Below are positions 56,466 to 64,000 of a stretch of 64,000 bases of DNA, in pieces. Location: the NCBI RefSeq assembly GCF_003626595.1, contig NZ_RBAK01000021.1, forward strand, positions 1-64,000, read 5' to 3'. Made by a program: the position numbers and the translations under genes. Positions within the stretch are counted from its first letter, which is position 1. Every line of letters begins with the position of its first letter. The notes below the pieces were generated by a model. It ran no database searches and was not told where the DNA came from. It saw only the letters and a list, made by a program, of their open reading frames with translations. Source of the DNA: Micromonospora endolithica (GTDB lineage: Bacteria > Actinomycetota > Actinomycetes > Mycobacteriales > Micromonosporaceae).

Positions 56466-57188
56466 CTATCCTCTCTGCCAGGTGATCGTCAGGGTGAACG
56501 CCGGCGACCACGAACCGCGGCCGGCGAAACGCACGTACGGTGACCCATCGCTGTCGTAGACGGCCAGGCCGCCGGCGGTGCCGTCGACCATCGCCTGCGC
56601 CCACGACGCCGGGACGGTGAACGTGGTGGAGCCACCGACTGCCAGGCTCGGCCCGGAGGTGCTGGACGTCAGCGTCGGCGCGCCACCGGGGCGGGTGGCC
56701 TGGGTGACCAGCCGCAGGGTGGTGGACTGCGCCGCGTACGCGCCGGCCGTCAACCGTTTCACCCGGATCGTGGCGCGGGTGACGGTCGCCCCCGCCAGGG
56801 AGCGGGGTTTCGTGCCGTAGAACGCCGCTCCGGTGTGGTTGCCCCAGCCGCCGTACTCGCCCTGGTAGACGTCGGTGTTGTCGTCCCGCCACCCGTACGT
56901 CGGCCGGTACGAGCGGGTCTCCACCGGCGACACCACCAGCGTGCCGGTGGTCACCGCCGGTTTCGGCGGCGGCGGTGGCTCCACCACCGGGTCCAGCGCC
57001 GCCGGGGCGGCGGCGTACACCCGGGCGTAGGCGTACCACTGGGCGCCGACCCGCTCGACCAGCAGCACATCCCCGGAGGCGACCGGCAGGTCCCGGGCGA
57101 CCTCGATGGTGGTGACGATCCCGTTGACCGTCGCGGTGACCGTCGATCCGGACTTGGCGGTGGTGGCGGTGGCCAGCACGGTGCTCAC
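56466..57188 (-). CDS. phage tail-tip protein with carbohydrate-like beta domain
   Basis: 240 aa. Residues 1-75 resemble a small beta barrel (VTATVNGIVTTIEVARDLPV); a Pro linker (VVEPPPPPKPAV) separates a C-terminal beta sandwich with YRPTYGWRDDNTDVYQGEYG and DGTAGGLAVYDSDGSPYVRF. A minor tail or fibre subunit is likely. GTG overlaps the previous gene stop. Confidence 0.78.
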   Translation of the reverse strand: MSTVLATATTAKSGSTVTATVNGIVTTIEVARDLPVASGDVLLVERVGAQWYAYARVYAAAPAALDPVVEPPPPPKPAVTTGTLVVSPVETRSYRPTYGWRDDNTDVYQGEYGGWGNHTGAAFYGTKPRSLAGATVTRATIRVKRLTAGAYAAQSTTLRLVTQATRPGGAPTLTSSTSGPSLAVGGSTTFTVPASWAQAMVDGTAGGLAVYDSDGSPYVRFAGRGSWSPAFTLTITWQRG

Positions 57189-58261
57189 GTCAGGCTCCGA
57201 ACGGTCAGCGTCTGCGGCCCGCCGCCGGCGGTGTACGGCAGCGACAGCGTCTCCACCACGCACAGGCCCGTGTACTCGTCGGCGGTGACCGCCACCGTGT
57301 CGCCGGCCTGCAGGCCGGGGTGAGGCACCGTGCGGACGGTGAACTGGCGGGCCGTGGTCCGCCGGCGGCGGGCCAGCACCGTTTCGGCGGCGGCGGTGCA
57401 CTGCGCCACCGTCGTCAGCAGCGGGCTGGCGTAGAAGAACGGCACAGGCAGCGGGTTGAACTCCCCGCCGATGGCCTTCGGCCCGAACCGGTCGTACGCC
57501 ACGCCCTGGATCTGCCCGCCGTCGGCGGCGACCCCGCGGGCCACCACCACGTTGAACGCCCCGTCGCGGGTCGACTTCCCGGCGGTCGTCACGACCGTCC
57601 CGCCGGCGCCGTCGGTCAACGTCAGCACCGGGGTGGTGCTCGGGGTGGCGGGGCTGACGAACAGGTAACCGTCCTCGGTGACCGCGGCGTCAGCCGGCCA
57701 CGCGTCGAGCAGCTCCATCACCGCGCCGAGGCGGTCCTCGTCGTAGTTCACGCCGGCCGGCACCGACCGGTCGGCCAGGGCCGGGTCGACGACGACCGTC
57801 AGCGCCGGCTCAACCAGGCCGCGCAGCGTCGACACCAGCGACCCCGACGGCTGGAACGGCGACACCAGGCGGGCCTCGTCGACGAGGGCGAGCATGCCGA
57901 CCGCCTCCACCGTGACCGCGTCGCCGTCGGCGGTCGACTCCTGCACCACGAACCAGCCCCGCTGGATCCACTCGGTGGTACCGCCACCCAGGTCCACGCC
58001 GAGCTGGACCCGAAGCCGCTGCCCCGACGCCGCCAGCGGGTGGTCGTCGGTGACCGGCGACCACGAGGTGCCACGGTCGTGGCGCGGCACGGTCAGGGCG
58101 ATGCGCTCCGGCACCCGCAGCGACCGGTCAACGTCCTCGCTGGCTGAGGCGACCGGCACGTCCTCGGCCAGCAGCTGCTCACCCAGCCACGACTCGACGG
58201 CGACCCGCAGCCGGTACGAGCCGGTCAGCACCGACGCCGCTTCCGCTGACAGGGTGATCAC
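57185..58261 (-). CDS. DUF5047-like minor tail protein
   Basis: 358 aa. MITLSAEAASVLTGSYRLRV start and later repeated beta-barrel segments (GTTEWIQRGWFVVQESTADG, VVARGVAADGGQIQGVAYDR) and an end with QAGDTVAVTADEYTGLCVVE fit the DUF5047 pattern of actinophage tail-hub proteins. Probably part of the baseplate or tail tip. GTG overlaps the upstream stop. Confidence 0.83.
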   Translation of the reverse strand: MITLSAEAASVLTGSYRLRVAVESWLGEQLLAEDVPVASASEDVDRSLRVPERIALTVPRHDRGTSWSPVTDDHPLAASGQRLRVQLGVDLGGGTTEWIQRGWFVVQESTADGDAVTVEAVGMLALVDEARLVSPFQPSGSLVSTLRGLVEPALTVVVDPALADRSVPAGVNYDEDRLGAVMELLDAWPADAAVTEDGYLFVSPATPSTTPVLTLTDGAGGTVVTTAGKSTRDGAFNVVVARGVAADGGQIQGVAYDRFGPKAIGGEFNPLPVPFFYASPLLTTVAQCTAAAETVLARRRRTTARQFTVRTVPHPGLQAGDTVAVTADEYTGLCVVETLSLPYTAGGGPQTLTVRSLT

Positions 58262-59484
58262 GCGAACTCCCCCTGCGCCACGGCCAGCAACGTCGGGTAG
58301 TCGTCGGCGAGGTCCTGGAGCGTCGGCAGTTCCCGGACGATGGCCTCGTCGGCGTAGGTCAGGTGCCCCGACGGTGGGGTGCCCGTCAGCGACATCGGCA
58401 CCAGCATCGCCTGCGTCGCGCCGGTCGGCGCGACCCCGGCGACCTCCAGGTACGTCCACGTGTTCGCGGTCAACGCGACGGTCGGCCCGACCGTGGACGA
58501 CAGGATCGACGAGCCGGCGTCCCGCCAGATCAGGCTGATGGTGACGCTGCGGCTGACGGCGCACCGCACCCACGCCGCGCCGCCGTAGTAGCGGCCGGCA
58601 GCCACCGGCACGTTCTCCGACCTGGCCTGTACGGTCGCGGTGGCCCCGTCGGGGGTGAGCAGCAGCGACGCGACGCCCTGGTGGGCCTGCGCCGTGGAGC
58701 GGGTCACGGCCCCACCCAGCGCCGACCAGTTCGTCGCGTTCGTCTCAAAGTACGGGTTGGCGTTGAGGATCGGGCCGGGCACGTCGTACACGTCGGCGAT
58801 GTCCTGCAACGTGGTGCCGCGGGCCTCCAGGGCGGACGCCCACGGCTGCGTTTCGGCGACCGACCACACGATGATGCGCCGCTGGTCGGAGCCGTCCTGC
58901 GACCAGCGGCGTTCCGTCGCAGACAGGACCGCCACGTGCGAGTCGACGCCGTCGTAGCCGCCGGGCTGACGGATCTGCACCACGCCACCCGTCGCAGACT
59001 CCGCCAGGTCCGCGACGGCCCGCACGGCGGCAGTCGTGTCGCAGAACAGCTCGACAGCGCCGGTGGGCTGCCCCAGGTCGCCGGACACCACGACGGTCCG
59101 GCCGCCCACCCGGAACACGGTGGAGTCCCGGTCGCGGATCCGGTCCGGCCACGCCAGGATGACCACCTCGGCGGCGGCGCCGCTGATCGCGTCGCTGAGC
59201 GCGACCCGCCCACCGGGCAGCGAGTAGGTCACGGCGGTGGTGGCGTACTCGCTGCTGCCGTTGACGATAGCCACGTACGACACCGGCACCCCGAACGGCA
59301 ACTCCGCGTCGGTGCGCAGGAACGACACGTCGCCGACGGCGGCGACCGAGCCGGCCCGGACCAGAGTGCGGACGCCGTCGGCGACGCGATACACCGAGAT
59401 GGCGTCGCCGACAGTCAGGCCGGTCACGGTCACCAGCACCCGCGGCGGCCAGGTGTCCTGTGCGTCTGCGGCGATCGCCGGCAT
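58258..59484 (-). CDS. minor tail protein with carbohydrate-binding-like domain
   Basis: 408 aa. Residues about 1-260 are beta repeats (RVLVTVTGLTVGDAISVYRV, VSYVAIVNGSSEYATTAVTY). Residues about 262-385 look like a CBM4/9-type jelly roll: PYFETNATNWSALGGAVTRS and AAWVRCAVSRSVTISLIWRD. It lies directly after the tape measure gene and is probably a distal tail protein contacting cell-surface sugars. ATG overlaps the tape measure stop by one base (TGATG). Confidence 0.85.
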   Translation of the reverse strand: MPAIAADAQDTWPPRVLVTVTGLTVGDAISVYRVADGVRTLVRAGSVAAVGDVSFLRTDAELPFGVPVSYVAIVNGSSEYATTAVTYSLPGGRVALSDAISGAAAEVVILAWPDRIRDRDSTVFRVGGRTVVVSGDLGQPTGAVELFCDTTAAVRAVADLAESATGGVVQIRQPGGYDGVDSHVAVLSATERRWSQDGSDQRRIIVWSVAETQPWASALEARGTTLQDIADVYDVPGPILNANPYFETNATNWSALGGAVTRSTAQAHQGVASLLLTPDGATATVQARSENVPVAAGRYYGGAAWVRCAVSRSVTISLIWRDAGSSILSSTVGPTVALTANTWTYLEVAGVAPTGATQAMLVPMSLTGTPPSGHLTYADEAIVRELPTLQDLADDYPTLLAVAQGEFA

Positions 59485-61226
59485 CAGCGGACCCCGACTT
59501 TCTGCCGCCAGCGTTCCCGACGCCGGTCCTCGGCGATGGCCTGCTGGGTGTAGGCGTAGAACGGCCGGCCGTCAAGGTTGACGTTCAACGTCTGGGCGAC
59601 GGTGGCCTCCACCCGGGTGGGCCCTCCGGTGCGGGACGTGCCGCCGCCGTCAGACGGCGCCCACGACCGGTAGCCGGCGTGCTCCAGGTGGGTGCCCGAG
59701 CCGGGGATGTGCTGGCCCTGCGACGTCCACCGGGCGGTGACAGTGACCGTCTTGCCCTTGAGGCTGTTGACCTTCTTCTGGAAGGCTCCCACCGCGGCGG
59801 TCGCCGCACCGGTGTCGGCGCTGATCCTCACCGGCACGTTCTTCGGGATCTTCAGCAGGCTGTTGGCCAGCTCGACGGCCTTCTGCCGGGAGTACCCGGC
59901 CTTCTCCGCCATGGCGATGAGCGACGACCGGTTCCGGGCGTACGCGGCGCTCGCCGCCTGGGCGCTGATCTTCGACCGGTCACCGGCCGCCGCCTCGGAG
60001 TTGAACGCGGTCGCCAGGTTCAGCAGGGCCGTCTTGTTGGCGTCGGCCCGCTGCCGGTTGGACAGCTTCGCGTTGGCGTTGTCCCGGATCGCCGCGGTGG
60101 CCGTGCGGGTTGCCTCCCGGGAGGCGATCTGCGCCTGCATCAGCCCGATGTTCGAGTCGACCAGATCGTCGGAGCGTTGCTTGACCTGGGAGATGCCGTT
60201 CGCTGCCGCTGTCGAGTCGGTCGCCAGTGCACGGAAGCCCTGCGAGGCGGCGAACGTGGTGCCCGTGGTCTTGGTCTGGGAGGCGGCCAGCTCGTCGAGC
60301 ATCCGCTTCCCGCCGGGGATCTTGTTGACGAACCACTCGAAAGCCTCAACCAGCGTGTTCAGTGCCTTCCCAGCCCAGGTGATGGCGGCGGCGATGATGG
60401 TGAAGGCGCCTTTCATCGCCAGGGCGAGGACCGGACCGTCGTCGGCGAGGCTGCGGAACACCCCGCCGATGGCCAGGCCGACCATCCGCACCCCGTCGCC
60501 GATGGCGGACACGATCGGGCCGGCCTTCGCGACCGCGTCGGCGATCCCCGACAGGGCCAGCTTCGCGCCCTGCCCGAGGGACTTCGTCAGCGGCGCCACC
60601 CACGACGAGCTGGCGTTGAAGATCCGGCGCAGGTCCGGCTCGATGTTGCGGAACGCGGCCCTGGCCTCCCCGATCGCGGCCAGCGCGGCGGGCACGAACC
60701 GCTGCGCCGCGTCCTGCAAGCCGGCGCCGACCTCATCGGTGAGGCCGTCGAACGCCGCCCGGACCCGGGTGTCCTTCGCGGCGATGACCAGCCCACCGGC
60801 CACCCCCGCCAGGCCGGCGCCGCCGACGAGCGCCCCGCCGAGGACCGCGCCGATCGCCGGCGCGGCGACCACCGCACCCGCCACCAGAGCCGCCGCGAGC
60901 GCCGCCTGCACGTGCGGGCCCGCCGACTGCACCGCCTTGGTCAGGCTGCCGGCGATGCCGCCGCCGGCCTCCACGAGCTTGCCCACCCCGCCGATCAGGC
61001 CACGGGCGAACTTCTTCCCCGCCCCGTCGCCGCTGTCGGCCCACCGCTTCGCCGCGCTGCCGATCTTCGACAGGCCACGCGAGTAGTCCTCAGCGACCCG
61101 GGACAACGCGGACCGGTTCTTCTCGGCGGCCTGCTCGACCCGCTTCAGGTTCCGCTCGGTCGAGGTGACACCCGGGCCGGTCTTGTCGGTGGCGACGATG
61201 TCAATCTCGACGTCGCGGTCAGCCAC
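59484..61226 (-). CDS. tape measure protein
   Basis: 580 aa. Helical N-terminus (RVEQAAEKNRSALSRVAEDY) followed by hydrophobic AAALVAGAVVAAPAIGAVLG and a long helical/Ala-rich body (AARSYARN-like repeats) with a beta-rich end. The length predicts a tail of roughly 80-90 nm. It spans the tail lumen and enters the cell membrane at injection. GTG start at 61226 has GGAGGTGATC upstream; it overlaps the previous gene by 8 bases. Confidence 0.93.
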   Translation of the reverse strand: MADRDVEIDIVATDKTGPGVTSTERNLKRVEQAAEKNRSALSRVAEDYSRGLSKIGSAAKRWADSGDGAGKKFARGLIGGVGKLVEAGGGIAGSLTKAVQSAGPHVQAALAAALVAGAVVAAPAIGAVLGGALVGGAGLAGVAGGLVIAAKDTRVRAAFDGLTDEVGAGLQDAAQRFVPAALAAIGEARAAFRNIEPDLRRIFNASSSWVAPLTKSLGQGAKLALSGIADAVAKAGPIVSAIGDGVRMVGLAIGGVFRSLADDGPVLALAMKGAFTIIAAAITWAGKALNTLVEAFEWFVNKIPGGKRMLDELAASQTKTTGTTFAASQGFRALATDSTAAANGISQVKQRSDDLVDSNIGLMQAQIASREATRTATAAIRDNANAKLSNRQRADANKTALLNLATAFNSEAAAGDRSKISAQAASAAYARNRSSLIAMAEKAGYSRQKAVELANSLLKIPKNVPVRISADTGAATAAVGAFQKKVNSLKGKTVTVTARWTSQGQHIPGSGTHLEHAGYRSWAPSDGGGTSRTGGPTRVEATVAQTLNVNLDGRPFYAYTQQAIAEDRRRERWRQKVGVR

Positions 61227-61677
61227 GGCGGATCACCTCCAACGCCTCGTCAACAGCCCGCAGCGCAGCCTCACGCCACTGGTCGACCTCGGTCGCCGGG
61301 TCGGAAAAGAACCCGGGCGTGACCTTCTGCAAGTGCCAGTCCTTCGCGCCGCGGCGGCCCCACGACGGGTGCCGGGCCGTGCCCTGGTCGATCCGCCGCA
61401 GGTCCGCCTTCGGCTGGTCGTCCGGGAAGCCCTTGCGGCGGCCGACGAGCCGCACCCCCGCCGCCCTGCCCTGCAACTTCACCCGGGCGGTCACCGACAG
61501 CTTCGACACCCACACTCCGAATCCGCCGCTGGTCGGCAGCACCTTCCTCGCCCGCGCCCGGATCGCCTTACGCACCCCGGGCACCGGCTTACGCAGTTCC
61601 TTCGCCAGCGCGTTCGTGACGACCCGCCGCTGCTCGAAGCGCCGCAGATCCCGGATCAGCTCGTCCAGCGAACCCAC
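61219..61677 (-). CDS. HK97 gp10-like phage protein (minor structural)
   Basis: 152 aa, basic. MGSLDELIRDLRRFEQRRVV, with KPVPGVRKAIRARARKVLP and ARHPSWGRRGAKDWHLQKV; this pattern is shared with HK97 gp10/tail-completion proteins of actinophages. It lies between the tail assembly chaperone and the tape measure, where such a gene is not usual. GTG at 61677 begins 4 bases after the chaperone extension stop, with GGAGGGGG upstream. Confidence 0.75.
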   Translation of the reverse strand: MGSLDELIRDLRRFEQRRVVTNALAKELRKPVPGVRKAIRARARKVLPTSGGFGVWVSKLSVTARVKLQGRAAGVRLVGRRKGFPDDQPKADLRRIDQGTARHPSWGRRGAKDWHLQKVTPGFFSDPATEVDQWREAALRAVDEALEVIRRG

Positions 61678-61681
61678 CAGG

Positions 61682-61864
61682 TCACCCCCTCCGCGCCTCC
61701 CGGCGCCGCTCCGCGGCCTGCTCTTCCACGATGTCGACCAGCGTGGCCACGTCGCGGGGATGCCAGTTCTCCAGGCCGTCCGGCCCCGTCAGCGCCCTCC
61801 CGGTCGCGTAGGCGAGCCGGATCAGGCTCAGGCGGACGGAGCCGTCCGGCCAGGGTCCTCGGCA
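61682..61864 (-). CDS. -1 frame extension of the tail assembly chaperone
   Basis: A protein-like frame of 60 aa (DGSVRLSLIRLAYATGRALT, NWHPRDVATLVDIVEEQAAE, RRREARRG) with no plausible start codon. It is -1 relative to the 61828-62136 gene and overlaps its last 12 codons (61828-61864), so fusion by ribosomal frameshift would give a gpG-T type protein ending at 61682. The overlap has GAG GAC CCT where a slip is possible, but no perfect heptamer. Confidence 0.7.
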   Translation of the reverse strand, partial: CRGPWPDGSVRLSLIRLAYATGRALTGPDGLENWHPRDVATLVDIVEEQAAERRREARRG

Positions 61865-62136
61865 TCAGCCGGGACGTCCGCCTCCTCCTCGGGCCGGTCC
61901 GTGGCCTCCACACACAAGGCGTCGAACTCGGGCCACTCCAGGTCGACCAGGCCGCGGCGAGTCAGCGCCGACCACGCCAGCCACCGGTACGCCATGTGCT
62001 GCCGGGAGCCGATGTCGGCGAACGCCGTACCGAAGTCCTGGACCTCCCACTTCGCGATGTCCCTCTGATCGGCGACCACGTCGTACGTGGTGCCATCCTC
62101 CATCTCCGCCCTTAGGTCGAACAGCAGCTGCGCCAT
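61828..62136 (-). CDS. tail assembly chaperone, short form
   Basis: 102 aa, acidic. LLFDLRAEMEDGTTYDVVAD, YRWLAWSALTRRGLVDLEWP, EFDALCVEATDRPEEEADVP. Size, acidity and position between major tail protein and tape measure fit the chaperone gpG. ATG overlaps the previous stop (TGATG). Frameshift product described at 61682-61864. Confidence 0.82.
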   Translation of the reverse strand: MAQLLFDLRAEMEDGTTYDVVADQRDIAKWEVQDFGTAFADIGSRQHMAYRWLAWSALTRRGLVDLEWPEFDALCVEATDRPEEEADVPADAEDPGRTAPSA

Positions 62137-62546
62137 CAGCTCGACAGCCCGAACACCGGCTGGCCCACCACCGGCAGCTCTAGCTCCTGGGTGAGCCACT
62201 CGCCCTGCTCACCGCCGAACTCCGGCATCAGCGCCAGGACGGTGAACGTCGCGGTCGCCTGACCGGTGCCGGCCTTCGGCTGCAACACCACGTCCAGCTC
62301 ACCGCCGTTGGCGTCGCGCAGGGCGTCGGCGAGCCCGCCGCTGACGTTGATCTGCAGGCCGCTGATCTCGAACGTCCACACCGGGCTGTCGACGTCCTGG
62401 ACGACGCCGTCCGGCACGAGGGTCCGCATCGTCTGCACCGGCTGGTCCGGCACCAGACGTGCCTTGTTGAGCTGGTTGGCGTAGTCGACGGCGTCGATGG
62501 TGACGACCGCGTTCTTGTACACGTGGGCCCCAACAGCTGCGGGCAT
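62136..62546 (-). CDS. major tail protein (small)
   Basis: 136 aa. Beta-rich: VYKNAVVTIDAVDYANQLNK, VWTFEISGLQINVSGGLADA, QPKAGTGQATATFTVLALMP. The order and size suit a phage major tail tube protein, although 136 aa is short for the type. ATG at 62546 overlaps the upstream stop by one base (TGATG). Confidence 0.75.
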   Translation of the reverse strand: MPAAVGAHVYKNAVVTIDAVDYANQLNKARLVPDQPVQTMRTLVPDGVVQDVDSPVWTFEISGLQINVSGGLADALRDANGGELDVVLQPKAGTGQATATFTVLALMPEFGGEQGEWLTQELELPVVGQPVFGLSS

Positions 62547-62899
62547 CACTCACTCCTCATGGTGATCTGAAGGGCGTACCGCTCGGCGTCCCCGTCGGGG
62601 ATGGTCACCGGCTCGATACGGTCGACGAACCCGACATCGGCCCCTTCCAGGGCATCGACCAGGTCCTGGTAGTGGCTGTCCACCCACTCGGCGGACTTGA
62701 CACCGTCGGTCGGCAGTGCCACCAGCACCCGCCACGACGCCGCCCACGACATGCCGGGGCCGCGTTCCAGGGTGCCGAGCAGCGGCCAGGCGTCGCCCTC
62801 ACGCAGCCGGGTCGTGGCCGGCCGGAACGCGTGGCCAGTCACGTCCGGGGCGGTGGACAGGGCGGCGGCAATGGCCTGCCGGTCACCGGCGAGACTCAC
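62546..62899 (-). CDS. head-tail joining or tail-completion protein
   Basis: 117 aa, alpha/beta, WPLLGTLERGPGMSWAASWR, LPTDGVKSAEWVDSHYQDLV and ADVGFVDRIEPVTIP. Size and location match tail terminator/completion proteins of siphophages. GTG overlaps the preceding stop (GTGA). Confidence 0.7.
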   Translation of the reverse strand: MSLAGDRQAIAAALSTAPDVTGHAFRPATTRLREGDAWPLLGTLERGPGMSWAASWRVLVALPTDGVKSAEWVDSHYQDLVDALEGADVGFVDRIEPVTIPDGDAERYALQITMRSE

Positions 62900-63300
62900 G
62901 GCGGTCCTCCGAAAGCAGGAGTGCGGGTCAGGGAAATCTCCTCCAGGTCAGCGGCGAGCGCCAGCCGCACACCAGGGGTCGTCGGGTCCGGTCGGTGCTC
63001 GACCATCTCCACCCCGGGGGACATGCCGTAGACGCCGTCCGCAGCGACCGCCAGGACCCGGTCGCCCAGCTCGCCCCGGTCGATGCGCAGCAGCACGTCC
63101 AGTCCGGTCGGGGTGTCGGCCAGCGGCAGCACCCAGCCGACCCGCAGCGCGCGAACGTGGTCCAGCAGCACCGGCACCGGGCCCGCCCACCGGAGGCTGC
63201 CGGGCTGATACCGCCAGCGGCGGCCACCCGACCGGGCCGCAGGCCCGTACGGCACCGCCAGGCCGGCGATGGTCCGCGCGGCCTGGTCGACGGCCAGCAC
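62896..63300 (-). CDS. prohead protease-like (HK97 peptidase U35-type) protein
   Basis: 134 aa. RTIAGLAVPYGPAARSGGRR start, LLDHVRALRVGWVLP with candidate catalytic His, GVYGMSPGVEMVEHRP (candidate Ser) and a terminal LEEISLTRTPAF. This pattern is like the U35 prohead protease, though it is shorter than usual and Ser/His are not proven. Placement between connector and tail genes is unusual: the protease normally precedes the capsid. GTG at 63300. Confidence 0.72.
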   Translation of the reverse strand: MLAVDQAARTIAGLAVPYGPAARSGGRRWRYQPGSLRWAGPVPVLLDHVRALRVGWVLPLADTPTGLDVLLRIDRGELGDRVLAVAADGVYGMSPGVEMVEHRPDPTTPGVRLALAADLEEISLTRTPAFGGPP

Positions 63301-63301
63301 G

Positions 63302-63853
63302 TCAGCCGATGCCCGCGTACTGGTCGTGCGGGGCCAGCAGATCCCGCACGCGGTTCGGGACGAAGAACCCCAGTCGCACCTCACCGGGCACGCCCTCGTC
63401 AGGTGAGTCGGTGTCGAACGGGCTGTAATCTCCGCCGAGCTGCGGCCGGTAGTTCACCATCACCAGTTCCTTCGCGGCCAGCTTGATCGCCGCTGCGGTG
63501 CTCGCCCGCCCGGCCTGGTAGATGACAGTGACGCCGCCCTGCCCCCCGGCCCAGCGGCCGCCCAGCCGGTACAGCAGCCCTCCAGCGGTCGACCACCCGT
63601 CGGTCAGGACGATGCCCGCCTCCGTCACCGACGTCACCGACAGCACCGGCGGCCGGCGCAGTACCAACGGCCCCGTCCGCCCGTCGTGGACCTCGGTGAC
63701 CGTGCGGGGCGCCACGGGCCCGACGACCTGCTCGACCACCTCGGTGACCGCCTCGATGTACAGCTGCAACTCGTCGTCCTGCGACGTGTCATCGGCGGCG
63801 ATGTTCAGCTGCTTCTTCGCCTCGGCCAGGGCGACGATGTCTGTGTCGGCCAC
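63302..63853 (-). CDS. head-tail connector, gp6-like
   Basis: 183 aa. Helical N-terminus (DIVALAEAKKQLNIAADDTS, DDELQLYIEAVTEVVEQVVG) and beta region (VEV-HDGRTGPLVLRRPPVL), typical of gp6-like connectors that bridge portal and tail. GTG at 63853 with GGAGGT 5 bases upstream. Confidence 0.85.
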   Translation of the reverse strand: MADTDIVALAEAKKQLNIAADDTSQDDELQLYIEAVTEVVEQVVGPVAPRTVTEVHDGRTGPLVLRRPPVLSVTSVTEAGIVLTDGWSTAGGLLYRLGGRWAGGQGGVTVIYQAGRASTAAAIKLAAKELVMVNYRPQLGGDYSPFDTDSPDEGVPGEVRLGFFVPNRVRDLLAPHDQYAGIG

Positions 63854-63878
63854 GACCTACCTCCAGCAAGTGGGTGGC

Positions 63879-63908
63879 CCGCCGCGGGCCTGGGGCGTCC
63901 CGCGGCGG
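63879..63908 (-). terminator. hairpin in the structural operon before the connector gene
   Basis: Perfect 10-bp stem (63879-63888 with 63899-63908), 10-nt loop, between the stop at 63918 and the connector start at 63853. Could separate highly expressed capsid message from tail genes. Confidence 0.6.
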
Positions 63909-63917
63909 ACCGGTCGG

Positions 63918-64000
63918 TCAGCGGCTGCCCTTCGTGCTGCCGCCGGAGCTACCGCGCCGCTCGGCGGTGTCCGCCTTCTGCGCGCCCGGCTCCGGGGCGG
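63918..64000 (-). CDS. partial phage protein, C-terminus only
   Basis: At least 26 aa, cut by the window edge. Tail APEPGAQKADTAERRGSSGG ending STKGSR, disordered and basic. Position just before the connector and a hairpin suits a capsid-region gene, but this fragment cannot identify it. Confidence 0.55.
   Translation of the reverse strand, partial: APEPGAQKADTAERRGSSGGSTKGSR

Noticed and set aside
61656..61913. 85-aa frame overlapping the chaperone end
   Set aside because: Arg/Pro/Gly-rich shadow; the -1 frame in the same stretch is far more protein-like.
1..64000. CRISPR arrays, IS elements or transposases
   Set aside because: No spaced direct repeats of CRISPR length and no transposase-like protein; the tandem repeats seen are contiguous and GC-only or short.

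Overview
The window is GC-rich actinobacterial chromosome, most likely from Micromonospora or a close relative in the Micromonosporaceae. Support for this: strong GC bias; an SsgB sporulation-septation gene and a Spo0M gene; an F420-type LLM oxidoreductase; many secreted glycoside hydrolases and sugar regulators; and repeated promoters in which a TANNNT-like -10 box lies about 5-7 nt before the start codon, so many mRNAs look leaderless. The genus is inference; there is no rRNA or marker gene here to fix it.

Layout. 1-4.4 kb: minus-strand cluster usp / phosphoketolase (xfp) / usp, an energy-stress module. 4.4-5.8 kb: TetR-SDR operon with a palindromic operator on its own promoter. 6.2-8.0 kb: a secreted lysozyme-fold protein and a two-gene HTH + Clp-N module behind paired GTCAAC palindromes. 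8.4-13.6 kb: lipid-kinase homologue, YihY membrane protein, tandem-PAP2 fusion, EEP-family hydrolase and a Trp/Arg-rich membrane protein. 13.6-15.6 kb: LLM oxidoreductase / hydrolase / 39-aa membrane microprotein operon. 15.8-25.9 kb: carbohydrate region with a GH5 mannanase-CBM2, GH36 alpha-galactosidase, a sugar ABC importer without its own ATPase, a divergent GH42 beta-galactosidase and a DeoR regulator. Together these could release and import galactose-containing oligosaccharides from galactomannan or similar. 26-31.5 kb: MFS exporter, Spo0M, tandem GDPD. 31.6-33.9 kb: HelR/HelD-like RNA polymerase-recycling motor. 34-38.5 kb: LolA-like protein, Na/Ca exchanger-like protein and a two-component system. 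38.5-48.8 kb: assorted regulators, VOC protein, potassium channel, a pair of secreted proteins including a trypsin-like protease, DUF4236, Rrf2, AraC, SDR, SsgB and a TIGR02611 membrane protein.

A tRNA-Val(CAC) at 48.8 kb marks the edge of an accessory region running to the window end. It holds a GntR/XRE divergent switch with small accessory genes (including DUF397). From 53.4 kb to the right edge lies a minus-strand siphophage-like structural and lysis module: holin, peptidase endolysin, tail-tip proteins, short tape measure, frameshifted tail assembly chaperone, major tail protein, a prohead-protease-like gene and a connector. Capsid, portal and terminase genes would lie beyond 64 kb. No integrase is visible, so I cannot say whether the phage is active or where it ends.

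Best candidates for follow-up: the HTH/Clp-N module, the HelR leader, the GntR/XRE operator and leader hairpin, the unusual placement of the prohead-protease-like gene, the predicted -1 frameshift, the Trp/Arg-rich protein, and the paired secreted proteins. I did not find a system I can confidently call new.
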